Below are positions 52,487 to 61,858 of a DNA stretch of 64,000 nt, one piece after another. Each line of letters starts with the position of its first letter. Within the stretch, counting starts at the first letter, position 1. The stretch comes from CAWCGU01 sp963838095 (lineage in GTDB: Bacteria > Actinomycetota > Thermoleophilia > Solirubrobacterales > 70-9), in NCBI GenBank assembly GCA_963838095.1, contig CAWIPO010000008.1, forward strand, positions 744,001 through 808,000, read 5' to 3'. The position numbers and the translations under genes are program-made. The notes under the pieces are model-generated. The model ran no database searches and had not been told where the DNA came from. It saw nothing but the letters and a program-made list of their open reading frames with translations.

Positions 52487-53644
52487 ATGGCAAGCCGCAT
52501 CCGCGCCGCCATAGCGGGAACCGGGTTCATCGGAACCGTCCACGCGCGCTCTGCGCGTCTCGCGGGCGCGGACCTCGTGGGCGTCGCAAGCTCATCGCCT
52601 GAACGCGCGGCCGCGGCCGCGGCCCGGCTTGGCGCGGAGCGGAGCTTCGACTCCGCCGAGCAGCTGGTCGAGTCCGCCGACGTCGACGTCGTCCACATCT
52701 GCACCCCCAACCACCTTCACCTGCCGCTCGGGGAGGCGGCTCTCGGCGGCGGCAAGCACGTCATCTGCGAGAAGCCCCTCGCTCTGAACCTGGAAGGGGC
52801 GAGGACGTTGCTGCGCGCGTCCGAGGCGGCGGGGGTCTGTGCCGCCGTGCCCTTCGTCTACCGCTATTACCCGGTCTTGCGCGAGGCGCGGGAGCGGGTG
52901 CGGGGCGGTCGGACGGGGTCACTGCGCTTGATCCATGGAACCTACCTCCAGGACTGGCTGCTCTCGGCCGACGACCACAACTGGCGCGTCGACGAGCATC
53001 TCGGCGGAGCCTCGAGGGCGTTCGCGGACATCGGAACTCACTGGTGCGACCTGGCCGAGTTCGTCTCCGGCCATCGCATCGCCCGGCTCTCCGCGCGCAC
53101 CACGACCGCCCTCCCGGAGCGCCGCAAGGGCAGCGGCGACGACACCTTCTCGCGCGCCGGCGCCGACGGTGAGCCGCGACCGGTCGAGACCGAGGACGCC
53201 GCGATTGTCGAGTTCGAGACGGACATGGGAGCGCTCGGGAGCGCCGTCATCAGCCAGGTGTCACCGGGTCGCAAGAACCGGCTCTGGCTCGAGTTCGACG
53301 GCGCCGAGGAGTCGCTCGTCTTTGACCAGGAGAACGCGGAATCGCTCTGGTGTGGACGCCGTGAATCGGCAACCCTCGTGCCCCGCGACCCAGGCTCGCT
53401 CTCCCCGGCCGCGGCTCGATACGCGAGCCTGCCGGGCGGTCACCCGGAGGGCTACGCCCACTGCTTCGACTCGTTCGTCGCCGAGGTCTACGAGTCGATC
53501 CGCACCGGCACCGCCGCCGAGGGGATGCCGCAGTTCAGCGACGGGGTGCGCGCCGCGGAGATCACCGAGGCGGTGCTGAGCTCGGCAGCGCAGCGCAGCT
53601 GGATGGAGGTTCCGGTCGCGGCACCAGTGGAGGTGGGCGGGTGA
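52487..53644 (+). CDS. Gfo/Idh/MocA-family sugar oxidoreductase
   Basis: 385 aa. A Rossmann start, AIAGTGFIGTVHARSARLAG, binds NAD(P); HICTPNHLHLPLGEAAL and the EKPLALN motif (with the conserved catalytic Lys) are both present. The C-terminal half is the usual beta-sheet dimer and substrate domain, with the GGASRAFADIGTHWCDLAEF motif. The family oxidises or epimerises sugars and inositols. First gene of the operon; its stop overlaps the next start (GTGA). Confidence 0.9.
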   Translation: MASRIRAAIAGTGFIGTVHARSARLAGADLVGVASSSPERAAAAAARLGAERSFDSAEQLVESADVDVVHICTPNHLHLPLGEAALGGGKHVICEKPLALNLEGARTLLRASEAAGVCAAVPFVYRYYPVLREARERVRGGRTGSLRLIHGTYLQDWLLSADDHNWRVDEHLGGASRAFADIGTHWCDLAEFVSGHRIARLSARTTTALPERRKGSGDDTFSRAGADGEPRPVETEDAAIVEFETDMGALGSAVISQVSPGRKNRLWLEFDGAEESLVFDQENAESLWCGRRESATLVPRDPGSLSPAAARYASLPGGHPEGYAHCFDSFVAEVYESIRTGTAAEGMPQFSDGVRAAEITEAVLSSAAQRSWMEVPVAAPVEVGG

Positions 53645-54564
53645 AGCTCGGGTTCCTCACCGCCTGCATGCCCGAACGCGGACTCGAAGAGATCGCGGCA
53701 TGGGCGGAGAGCCACGACTACGAGGCGATCGAGATCGCCGCCTGGCCAGCGCGCGGCGACCGTCCCTTCACCGCCTCCCACATCGCCGCTGAAGACTTCG
53801 GCGAGGCCGATGCGGAGCGGGTGCGGGGCCTTCTCGACCAGCATTCGCTGACCCTCTCGGCGCTCGCGTACTACGACAACAATCTCCATCCCGACCCCGG
53901 CGAGCGCTCGGCGATCCATGCCCACCTGGACGCCTGCATCGACGCTGCCGCGGCGGTCGGGTGTCCGGCGCTCGGCACGTTCATCGGGCGCGATCCGACG
54001 CGAACCGTGGCGGAGAACCTGGCCGAGGCCGAGCGCCTGTTCCCGCCGTTCGTAGAACGCGCCGGTGAGCGCGGCGTCAAGCTGATGATCGAGAACTGCG
54101 TCATGGAGGGCTGGCATCCGGACGGCTACCCCGGCAACCTGGCCTACTCGCCCGAGCTCTGGGAGTGGATGTTCGAGCTAGGGCTGTATCTCAACTTCGA
54201 TCCCTCCCATCTGCTCTGGCTCGGCATCGATCCGGTCGCCGCACTGCGCCCCTATGTCGACCGGGTCGCCCACGCGCACGCCAAGGATGCAGAGACCTTC
54301 CCCGTTGAGCGCAACCGCTTCGGGTTCTTCGGGCGTACCTCCACGCGGGACCGGGACCCGTGGGACATGGGCTGGTGGCGCTACCGCATTCCCGGCCTCG
54401 GTGAGGTCGACTTTCGCCGCTATGTGGACACTCTCTACGAAGGCGGGTTCGATGGCGTGCTCTCGGTCGAGCACGAGGATCCGGTCTGGGGTGGCAGCCC
54501 CGAGCTGATCGAAGCGGGGCTCGAGCTCGCTCACCGCAACCTTCGCGGGCTGGTGGTGCGCTGA
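53641..54564 (+). CDS. TIM-barrel sugar isomerase/epimerase (AP endonuclease 2 fold)
   Basis: 307 aa from a GTG at 53641. It has the xylose isomerase-like fold: an N-terminal MKLGFLTACMPERG strand and MIENC (Glu metal ligand). NFDPSHLLWLGIDP (Asp, His) and VAHAHAKDAE (His, Asp) follow, then LSVEHEDP (Glu) at the end. Members isomerise keto-aldo sugars or epimerise inosose-type compounds with a divalent metal. Paired with the oxidoreductase it suggests oxidation, isomerisation and re-reduction of an imported sugar or cyclitol. Confidence 0.85.
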   Translation: MKLGFLTACMPERGLEEIAAWAESHDYEAIEIAAWPARGDRPFTASHIAAEDFGEADAERVRGLLDQHSLTLSALAYYDNNLHPDPGERSAIHAHLDACIDAAAAVGCPALGTFIGRDPTRTVAENLAEAERLFPPFVERAGERGVKLMIENCVMEGWHPDGYPGNLAYSPELWEWMFELGLYLNFDPSHLLWLGIDPVAALRPYVDRVAHAHAKDAETFPVERNRFGFFGRTSTRDRDPWDMGWWRYRIPGLGEVDFRRYVDTLYEGGFDGVLSVEHEDPVWGGSPELIEAGLELAHRNLRGLVVR

Positions 54565-56102
54565 TGGCGGCGGCGACTCCGGTGCTCGAGGTGCGCGGAT
54601 TGACCAAGGAATACCCCGGGGTCAAGGCCCTCACCGGCGTCGACTTCGACGTGCTCGAGGGCGAGATTCACTGCGTCGTCGGGCCAAACGGCGCCGGCAA
54701 GTCGACCCTGATCAAGTGCATCTCGGGGGCCGTCGAGCCGACGCGCGGTCAGATCCTGCTCGGCGGCGAGCCGCTGCCCAGCGGCGATCCCGGCGGGTCC
54801 ATAAACAGGGGCGTGGCGACGATCTACCAGGAGCTCGATCTTGTCGAGGACCTGAGCGCTGCCGAGAACGTCTTTCTCGGACACGAGCCGAGGCGCGGCG
54901 GGTTGCTCGACCGTGCGCGGATGCGACGGGAAACTGCCGCGATCCTCGGCCGTCTCGACCACGAGGGCATCTCCCCCGATTCGTACGTTCGCGATCTGCG
55001 GCCCGCGGCGCAGCAGGTCGTTTCGATCGCCCGCGCGCTCTCCCGTCATCTGCGGCTGCTGATCATGGATGAACCGTCGGCGATCCTCGACGACGGCGAG
55101 ATCGAGACGATGTTCGGAGTCGTGCGGCGGCTCACGGCCGAGGGCGTCGGCGTTGTCTACATCTCGCACCGGCTTGACGAGATCCGCCGCCTCGGCAACC
55201 GCGTCACGGTGCTCTCGGATGGCCGCACCGTCGCCTCCGGCCTGCCCGCCACGACCCCTCAGGACGATCTCGTGGAGCAGATGGTCGGGCGCCGGGTCGG
55301 GACCCTCTACCCCGACCGGCAGCAGAGCAGCGGCGAGGTGGTGCTCGAAGTCCGCGGCTTGACCCGGCTCCCTGAGGTGATCGACGTCAGCTTCGAGGTT
55401 CGCGCCGGGGAGGTCGTCGGTATCGGTGGGCTGGTGGGCGCCGGCCGCAGTGAGCTGCTGCGAGCTATATACGGGGTCGATCCACGCGACAGTGGCGAGG
55501 TCGTGATCGACGGCAGTCCGCTCCCAGCCGGCAGGCCCGATCGCGCGATCGCAGCGGGGCTCGGCCTCGCCCCCGAGGATCGCAAGTCCCAGGGGCTGCT
55601 GATGGAATGGAGCTTGGCCAAGAACGTCAGCCTCGCCGACCTCGGGAGATTCGTTCGCCACCTGCTGCTGAGCCCGAGGGCGGAGCGCGCCGCAACCGCC
55701 GAGCGCCTGCGCTCTCTCAACACGGTGCCCGACGACCCCGACCGAATCGTCCGCGAGCTCTCCGGAGGGAATCAGCAGAAGGTCGTGCTCGCTCGCTGGC
55801 TGCTACGCGAGTGTCGCGTGCTGCTGCTCGATGAGCCGACCCGTGGTGTCGACGTCGCCACCAAGGCCGACCTCTACCGGGTGATATCGGGCCTCGCCGG
55901 AGCCGGGCTCGGCGTGGTCGTCGTCTCCTCCGAGCTCGAGGAGCTGAGCGGATTCTGCACCCGGGTCCTGGTGATGCGGGAGGGCAGGCTCGTTGCCGAG
56001 GTCGCCGGCGCCGAGACCAGTGAGCTGGAACTGCTGCGCCTAGCGGTCTCGCAATCCGAGTCCCAGGCCGAATACCGCGGGGAGCTGGTGCAGGAGGCCT
56101 GA
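54564..56102 (+). CDS. Sugar ABC transporter ATP-binding protein (RbsA/MglA type)
   Basis: 512 aa with two ABC domains in one chain. The first has Walker A GPNGAGKSTLIK and a loosened signature. The second has a degenerate Walker A (GLVGAGRSELLRA) and a good signature LSGGNQQKVVLARWLL with LLLDEPTRGVDVATK, as in RbsA and MglA. It powers uptake through the permease encoded next. The start overlaps the previous stop (TGATG). Confidence 0.94.
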   Translation: MAAATPVLEVRGLTKEYPGVKALTGVDFDVLEGEIHCVVGPNGAGKSTLIKCISGAVEPTRGQILLGGEPLPSGDPGGSINRGVATIYQELDLVEDLSAAENVFLGHEPRRGGLLDRARMRRETAAILGRLDHEGISPDSYVRDLRPAAQQVVSIARALSRHLRLLIMDEPSAILDDGEIETMFGVVRRLTAEGVGVVYISHRLDEIRRLGNRVTVLSDGRTVASGLPATTPQDDLVEQMVGRRVGTLYPDRQQSSGEVVLEVRGLTRLPEVIDVSFEVRAGEVVGIGGLVGAGRSELLRAIYGVDPRDSGEVVIDGSPLPAGRPDRAIAAGLGLAPEDRKSQGLLMEWSLAKNVSLADLGRFVRHLLLSPRAERAATAERLRSLNTVPDDPDRIVRELSGGNQQKVVLARWLLRECRVLLLDEPTRGVDVATKADLYRVISGLAGAGLGVVVVSSELEELSGFCTRVLVMREGRLVAEVAGAETSELELLRLAVSQSESQAEYRGELVQEA

Positions 56103-57103
56103 TGCCAGAGCCGCCCGTCAAGACCACACCGGCAGGCCCCGACGGTGGGAGGCCGCGTTGGCTTCCAGACCTGCGCCGGATGGGATCGCTCGAGTTGCAG
56201 CGCTACGCGCTCGTTGCCGTTGTCCTGATCCTGGTGGTGGTCGGGTCGGTGTTGGAGCCGGACAGCTTCCCGACCTCCGACAACGTGCGGGCGATCCTGA
56301 CGCAGGCGAGCGTCGTCGGCGTCATCGCGATCGGCATGACCTTCGTGATCGCGACCGCGGGCATCGATCTCTCCGTCGGCTCGGTGGTGGCCGCGGCGGG
56401 CATCGCGGGCGGCCTCGTGGTCGACTCCGGGTCGGCGGCATTCGTGCTCGGCGCCCTCGCCTTCGGCCTTGCGCTCGGGAGCATCAATGCCACCGCAATC
56501 GCCTTCGGCCGCATCGTCCCGTTCATCGCAACGCTTGCGATGTTCACGATGGCTCGCGGCCTTGCGTTGCTGATGAACGACAAGCAGCCCGTGAGCCTCT
56601 TCGGAGCCGACGGGGTGCGCTGGTTCGGGACCGGGGAGATCCTCACGATCCCGGTCTCTGTCGTGATCTTCATCGGCGTCACGATCGCCGGCTGGGTGTT
56701 GCTCAACCGCAGCCGCTACGGCCGCTACGTGGTCGCGGTCGGTGGCAACCGCGAGGCGGCTCGGATCGCCGGGGTCAAGGTTCGCCGGATCATCTTCAGC
56801 GTCTACTGCCTGAGCGGGCTGCTGGCGGGGCTTGCCGCGATTCTGCTCTCCGCGCGACTGGCGAGCGCCTCCCCCGTCAGCGGCAACCTGCTCGAGCTCG
56901 ACGCGATCGGCGCTGTCGTCATCGGAGGCACCTCCCTGGCTGGTGGCCGCGCGACGATCGGCGGCACCTTCCTGGGGGTGCTGATCTTCGCGATCATCTT
57001 CAACCTGCTCACACAGCTCAACCTGGCTACCGAATGGCAGCAGATAGTCAAGGGGGTGATCATTCTTGGGGCCGTCCTGATCCAGCGCCCGGAGCGGATC
57101 TGA
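56102..57103 (+). CDS. Sugar ABC transporter permease (RbsC type)
   Basis: 333 aa with about ten membrane helices. Carries the BPD_transp_2 pattern of ribose-type permeases, including TAGIDLSVGSVVAAAGI, GRIVPFIATLAMFTMARGL and GGTSLAGGRATIGGTFLGVLI. It forms the channel of the importer. The start overlaps the ATPase stop by one base; 91 bases separate it from the binding protein gene. Confidence 0.93.
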   Translation: MPEPPVKTTPAGPDGGRPRWLPDLRRMGSLELQRYALVAVVLILVVVGSVLEPDSFPTSDNVRAILTQASVVGVIAIGMTFVIATAGIDLSVGSVVAAAGIAGGLVVDSGSAAFVLGALAFGLALGSINATAIAFGRIVPFIATLAMFTMARGLALLMNDKQPVSLFGADGVRWFGTGEILTIPVSVVIFIGVTIAGWVLLNRSRYGRYVVAVGGNREAARIAGVKVRRIIFSVYCLSGLLAGLAAILLSARLASASPVSGNLLELDAIGAVVIGGTSLAGGRATIGGTFLGVLIFAIIFNLLTQLNLATEWQQIVKGVIILGAVLIQRPERI

Positions 57104-57194
57104 GTGAGCGCTCCGCTCGCGCCCATCCGCTGATCGGCGTTCGGCAAATCGACCACACGCGTTCAACTTTCAACCTTCAACGAAGGAGACAGAG

Positions 57195-58220
57195 ATGTCG
57201 TTGACACGACTATTGATGTGCATGATTTTCGCGGCGGTGCTGGCGGTTGGTGCCGCGGCCTGCGGCGACGACGATGACGAGGGCGGCGGAACCACCGCGG
57301 CCGAGAGCGGCGACGGCGGTGGGTCGGGCGAGACCGTGACGATTGCCGCCAGCGTCCCACCGACGGACCACGGCTGGCTCGGAGCAGTCTCCAAGAACGC
57401 CGAGGAGGCGGCGGCGCAATTCGACGACGTCGAGTTTGAGCTGGTGGAGGCTGCCGACGCCGATTCCCAGGCTTCGCAAATCGAGACGCTGATCAACGAG
57501 CAGCCGGACGCTCTGGTGGTGCTGCCGCACGACGGCGAGGCGCTGACCCCGGTGGCCGAGAGGGCGATGGAGGCCGGCATCCCGGTGATCAACGTCGACC
57601 GCCTGTTCTCGACACCAGAGGCGGCGCGCGCGACGATTCTCGGCGACAACTATGGCATCGGCGTCCAGGCCGCCGAGTATCTCGCCGAGGAACTCGACTG
57701 CCAGGGCAATGTGGTCGAGATCCAGGGTCTGGCCGGTATTTCAGTCACCGAGGACCGTACTCAGGGCTTCTCCGACACGATCGAGGAGCTGTGTGGGACC
57801 GGGATCGAGGTCGTGGCCCAGCAGCCGGGTGACTTCAATCCCGACACGGGGCTCGAGGTGATGGAGGCGATCCTCCAGTCCGAGGACCAGATCGACGCTG
57901 TCTACACACACGACGACGACATGGCAGAGGGCGTGGTCGCGGCGATCCAGAACGCCGGGCGCGAGGACGAGATGATCCTCACTGGCGTGGGCGGCTCGTG
58001 CAACGCCTTCGACGCTATCGCGGAGGGCGGCTTCTACAAGTCGACCTACCTCTACAACCCGACGATGGCGGGCTCGGCGGTGAACATGGCGCGCCTGATC
58101 GCCCTCGGTGAGGGATTCTCGGATCTAACGGAACCCGAGGTTCCCTCCCAGATCGTCGTGCCGCCCACTGAAGTCACGGCGGACAACGTCGAGGAGCTCC
58201 GCGAGTACTGCTTCAACTAG
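57195..58220 (+). CDS. Sugar-binding lipoprotein (type I periplasmic binding fold)
   Basis: 341 aa with a ribosome site (GAAGGAGACAGAG) and a lipobox near residue 23 (VLAVGAAACGD). The rest is the ribose-binding fold: ASVPPTDHGWLGAVSKNAEEAA, ETLINEQPDALVVLPHD, AGIPVINVDRLF, VVEIQGLAGISVTEDRTQGF and YTHDDDMAEGVVAAI. It captures the sugar and hands it to the permease. The ligand cannot be told from sequence. Being last and with a fresh ribosome site, it may be made in larger amounts than the other subunits. Confidence 0.93.
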   Translation: MSLTRLLMCMIFAAVLAVGAAACGDDDDEGGGTTAAESGDGGGSGETVTIAASVPPTDHGWLGAVSKNAEEAAAQFDDVEFELVEAADADSQASQIETLINEQPDALVVLPHDGEALTPVAERAMEAGIPVINVDRLFSTPEAARATILGDNYGIGVQAAEYLAEELDCQGNVVEIQGLAGISVTEDRTQGFSDTIEELCGTGIEVVAQQPGDFNPDTGLEVMEAILQSEDQIDAVYTHDDDMAEGVVAAIQNAGREDEMILTGVGGSCNAFDAIAEGGFYKSTYLYNPTMAGSAVNMARLIALGEGFSDLTEPEVPSQIVVPPTEVTADNVEELREYCFN

Positions 58221-58237
58221 AAGCCAAGTGACCGATT

Positions 58238-58266
58238 GCCCGCCGGGTGCGAGGCGCCCGGCGGGC
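58238..58266 (+). terminator. Stem-loop after the sugar operon
   Basis: A 13-bp stem (58238-58250 with 58254-58266, one G-T pair), loop GAG, 17 bases beyond the stop of the binding protein gene. No T-run follows, so it may need Rho or act as an mRNA-stabilising end. Confidence 0.65.
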
Positions 58267-58313
58267 TACGGGGGTGAGTCAGGAACCCCGCGTGCTCAGT
58301 TTGTGGCGGCGAA

Positions 58314-59357
58314 ATGCCGATGAGCACTGAAGTGGAGCGGCCACGGGCATTCCGGCGCGAGGGCCTCGCCACCCGTACGGCACCGTTCATTGCCGTCGGC
58401 GTATTCGGCTTGTTCTGGCTGGCCCTCAAGGGCCAGTCGATCGACGGAACGCCGATCGATCAACTGGATCTTTTCCTGGCATTCGGCCTGGTCGCCGTGC
58501 TGATAGCGGCCATATTCCTCGTGCCCTGGGAGAAACTACCGCGGTGGACTGACGCGATCGTTCCGCTCGCTTACTTCGCCGTTGTGGCGTTGATGCGCGA
58601 GGCGGAGGGCGGACGAACGGCGACGACCGGCATCTTCGTCTTCCTGCCGGTCGTCTGGTTCGCGCTCTTCGGAAGCCGCCGCGAGTTGATGCTCTCCATC
58701 GCCGGAGCCCTCGGTGTCATCGCCGTCCCGCCGCTGGTCTTCGGGGAGCCGAACTACCCCCTCAGCGAGGTGACGAAGGCGGTCAACCTCAGCCTCGTGC
58801 TGACCATGGTCGGCTTCGTCGTCTACCGCCTGGTGGCCGAGAACACAGCGCTGGTGGCCGACCTGAACGATCGCGCGCACAGTGACCCGCTCACCGGGCT
58901 TCCCAACCGGCTCGCCTGGACCGGCCTGATGAGGGATGCGGTCGACACCAGCAACAGCACCAGGGAGCCGCTTTGCGTCGCGATCATCGATCTCGACGGC
59001 CTCAAGGCGATCAACGACCGCGGTGGCCACGAGGCCGGCGACCACGCCCTGATCGATGCATCGAACGCATGGGCGGCGGCCGCACCCGAGGGTGGAACGC
59101 TGGCGCGGCTGGGTGGCGATGAGTTCGCGCTGCTGCTGCCGGGCTTTGCCGAGCTCGCCGCAGCGGAAGCTGTTGAGGCGCTGCGTCAGGGTGCCGATCC
59201 CCACCCCTGCTCAATCGGCCTCGCGCTCCACAACCCTCCCGAGAGCCCGAGCGCTTTTCTGCGGCGAGCCGATCAAGCCCTCTATGTGGCGAAGAGCGAG
59301 GGAGGGAACCGGACTTCCAACGACGCCGACGGAGCCCCGGTGTTCGCCGCGGTCTAG
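58314..59357 (+). CDS. Membrane GGDEF diguanylate cyclase
   Basis: 347 aa. About five membrane helices (FIAVGVFGLFWLAL, LFLAFGLVAVLIAAIFLV, AIVPLAYFAVVALM, GIFVFLPVVWFALF, IAGALGVIAVPPLV, LSLVLTMVGFVVYRLV) are followed by a cytoplasmic GGDEF domain (about 195-335) with DPLTGLPNRLAW, IDLDGLKAINDRGGHEAGD and an intact active loop RLGGDEFALLLPG. It should make cyclic di-GMP. No sensor domain other than the membrane part and no EAL partner are in view. Type IV pili in this genome are plausible targets, but that is inference. Confidence 0.88.
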   Translation: MPMSTEVERPRAFRREGLATRTAPFIAVGVFGLFWLALKGQSIDGTPIDQLDLFLAFGLVAVLIAAIFLVPWEKLPRWTDAIVPLAYFAVVALMREAEGGRTATTGIFVFLPVVWFALFGSRRELMLSIAGALGVIAVPPLVFGEPNYPLSEVTKAVNLSLVLTMVGFVVYRLVAENTALVADLNDRAHSDPLTGLPNRLAWTGLMRDAVDTSNSTREPLCVAIIDLDGLKAINDRGGHEAGDHALIDASNAWAAAAPEGGTLARLGGDEFALLLPGFAELAAAEAVEALRQGADPHPCSIGLALHNPPESPSAFLRRADQALYVAKSEGGNRTSNDADGAPVFAAV

Positions 59358-60160
59358 CGCAGCCCGGCTTCCGCCGCCTTCAGCCTCTTCCTCGCCGCGG
59401 TCGTGTCGCGCTTTCGCCTTGCCAGGCGCTGCTTGTCTTCTCGCAGAGCCCGGTCGGTGCTCTCCACACGATCGCGCGCGCTCTGCTCGGCCTTCTGGGC
59501 CTTCTCGTGCTCACGCCGCAGACGGTCGACCTCCCTGCGCGCCTCTGCCTCCCGGCGCTTGGCTTCCGCCTTCGCCTGCCGCTTGACTTCCGCAGCCGGT
59601 CGTCGCTTGGCGGGCTTGGATGCGGGCGCGGGATCAGCGGCGCTCAGCGGCATCCCGAGGGTCGCTGAGAAGCGCTCGCGCTCGAGTCGCCCGCGCGTCG
59701 CCTGTTCGCGCATCTCCTCGTCGCCCGCTGCCGCCCGCAGCGTCTCGCGGGCTAGGTCGAGGGCGCTTTCGGCGGCGGGGTGACCCGCGTCGCGTGCTTC
59801 ACGTTCTGCCTGTTGCACGATCCCCGCAATCGCCTCGTCCTCTCTCGTCGCGGCGGCGCGCCACTCCGCGGCTGCGTCAGCGTCGCCGGCGAGCGCCCTG
59901 GATTGCGCGTCGGCGAGCTCCCGCCCGGCCGACGCGAACTCCTGAAGCAAGCTCGGCTCCGACAACGCGACCCGGTTGATCAGCCAGGCGGCCGCACTCG
60001 GACGGCGCAGCCCCTTGACCTGCTCGGCCTCGTCGCGGCGCTTCGCATCCCGCAGCTCCTTGACAAGCTGATTTCGAGCTCGGACGAAGTCCGCCGGATG
60101 CTCGCGGAAGAGCTGATCCAGTCGCGGCTGCAGATCGGCCTCGGTCACCGTCACCTTCAT
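59354..60160 (-). CDS. Coiled-coil protein of unknown function
   Basis: 268 aa from the ATG at 60160 (MKVTVTEADLQPRLDQLF); the frame runs to 60223. The N-terminal third is a helical domain (PADFVRARNQLVKELRDAKRRDEA), followed by an Ala/Glu-rich region and a long basic Arg/Lys/Glu coiled coil over the last 100 residues. It has no signal or membrane segment. Its end overlaps the convergent GGDEF gene end by four bases. Proteins of this form are often found in the class, with no known role. Confidence 0.65.
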   Translation of the reverse strand: MKVTVTEADLQPRLDQLFREHPADFVRARNQLVKELRDAKRRDEAEQVKGLRRPSAAAWLINRVALSEPSLLQEFASAGRELADAQSRALAGDADAAAEWRAAATREDEAIAGIVQQAEREARDAGHPAAESALDLARETLRAAAGDEEMREQATRGRLERERFSATLGMPLSAADPAPASKPAKRRPAAEVKRQAKAEAKRREAEARREVDRLRREHEKAQKAEQSARDRVESTDRALREDKQRLARRKRDTTAARKRLKAAEAGLR

Positions 60161-60382
60161 CGCCGTATCTTCCCCAACCGCCAGACCTGAAGTGGACTGA
60201 CTGAGGGCTGGCAGCCGCGACATCGGTCTCGTTTACCGGCCCGACGGGCGGGTAGACCGAAGGCCAGGGTCGAGCTCGACATCGGGTGCGACCTCTCTCA
60301 GGCAAGCCAGAGGTGGCCTTCTTTGCCGGTGGGCCGTGCCGCTTGCGATACGAGCCCACAACCGTCCACGAGGTGACCCGCG

Positions 60383-61334
60383 ATCCTGCGTATAGACCGA
60401 CACGCGACTCAGCTGCCGCCCCCATCTGACCCCGACCCGGAGGGCGCTCGCGTGGTTCAGGAACTGCTAGGCGGCAAGTACGGCGAGATGTCCACGCTGA
60501 TGACTTACACGTTCCAGTCGTTCAACTTCCGCAACCGTCAAGGCGCGCGTCCGTTCTACGACCTCGTTGTCAACATCGCCGCCGAGGAGTTCGGCCACAT
60601 CGAACTCGTCTCGGCGGCGATCAACACAATGCTCACCGATCCGTCGGCGGCCTCGAACAAGGCGCCCGAGAGCCTGAACGGCAACCAGTCGAGCGGCAAT
60701 CCGCAACACCTGATCGCCGGTGGCCGAGCAGCCCTCCCGCAGGACTCGATGGGCAACCCCTGGAACGGAGGCTACGTCCACGCATCGGGCGACCTGGTCG
60801 AAGATCTCACACACAACTTCTTCCTCGAGACCGGAGCGCGTAACAACAAGCTCAAGGTCTACGAGATGGTCGACCACCCGGCCGCCCGGGCGCTCACCGG
60901 GTATCTGCTTCGTCCACCAAGTGGCGTATGCACGCGCGCTCGAGCGGTTGACTGGCGCCGATCTGACAAAGCTGTTTCCTTCGCCTCGGATTCCGACCGA
61001 GAAGATTCCAGAGTGCCAGCCTCACATCGAGGCCGGCGAGCATCTGAAGCTCTACCGCTTCTCGCTCTCGGATTACCTCGAGCTGGCAGCCGTCTTCAAC
61101 GGCCCGCATCCCGAGACAGGCGAGGAGCTGGCGGTCGTCAACGCGCCCGAGGGCGTGCCGCCAACGGACCTTCCATCCCAACCCGATGTCTTCGCGCCTG
61201 ACTACGCACCGGAGGAGATCTCGGAGATCGCCGTCAGGCTTCGCAAGGCGGCCGGCCAATCCGAGGAGCCAAGCGGTGTTGTCGCCAACGAAGAGAACGG
61301 TGTGATCGAGAAGGTCAAGAAGAAGTTGCCCTAG
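60383..61334 (+). pseudogene. Manganese catalase, damaged (no clear start, one frameshift)
   Basis: Two frames make a dimanganese catalase. From 60383 (ILRIDRHATQLPPPSDPDPEGA) the family N-terminus is readable but has no ATG or GTG until 60452. Metal ligands are the Glu of GGKYGEM, the Glu and His of AAEEFGHIE, the Glu of NFFLETG and the His of VHQVAYARAL. Near 60905 the frame changes and a few residues of the family's TGYLLVRGGVHxxAY segment are missing. The remainder (DLTKLFPSPRIPTEKIPE and on) is complete. It would break down hydrogen peroxide. Real loss looks more likely here than for alaS, because of the missing residues. Confidence 0.75.
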
Positions 61335-61822
61335 ACAGCAGCTTCGTTCAACGCCCGCGCGGCGGCCGCGAGACGCTCACGCTCCAGGGTCTGCTCCTGA
61401 GCGGAAGCGCGCTCAATCAAGGAGTCGAGATCGACCTCCGTCAGGTCCGGGTAGGCCTCTCGCACCTGCGCGAGGGCGATCCACATACATTTCTTCCCGG
61501 TCACACCGAGGCGCAGGGTCTCGAGCGCCATGAAGAACCCATGGTCTGGATCTCCCGACGCGGCGCCGCTGAACTTGACGGTGCTCGCCTTCTCCGCCAG
61601 CCAGCCGGTGACTTGCTTGACTGGATTGCGCGAGATATCGAGCGCATCCATCAACACCAGCAACGCCTGGCGATCCTCCTCGATCTCACGCGCCAGCTTC
61701 GCCATCTCGGCCTCAAACGGCGTGCCCTCGCTGTAGTCGCGAATCTGTTCAGCGAGGGCGCTGCCCAGCATCGCACCGCCGAGGTGGTCATTGAGGTAGA
61801 TCTCGATCGCTTTATCGGGCAT
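61331..61822 (-). CDS. Conserved hypothetical protein, helical
   Basis: 163 aa, soluble, nearly all helix: MPDKAIEIYLNDHLGGAMLG, LAREIEEDRQALLVLMDAL, ISRNPVKQVTGWLAEKA, GFFMALETLRLGVTGK. Proteins with the same start and NPVKQ motif are widespread in soil actinobacteria, often near stress genes. The pattern hints at a ferritin-like four-helix bundle without the iron ligands. It overlaps the catalase gene end by four bases. Confidence 0.7.
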   Translation of the reverse strand: MPDKAIEIYLNDHLGGAMLGSALAEQIRDYSEGTPFEAEMAKLAREIEEDRQALLVLMDALDISRNPVKQVTGWLAEKASTVKFSGAASGDPDHGFFMALETLRLGVTGKKCMWIALAQVREAYPDLTEVDLDSLIERASAQEQTLERERLAAAARALNEAAV

Positions 61823-61858
61823 GCATGCAAACCTCGTTCGTCGCTTTGCGACCCCGGC

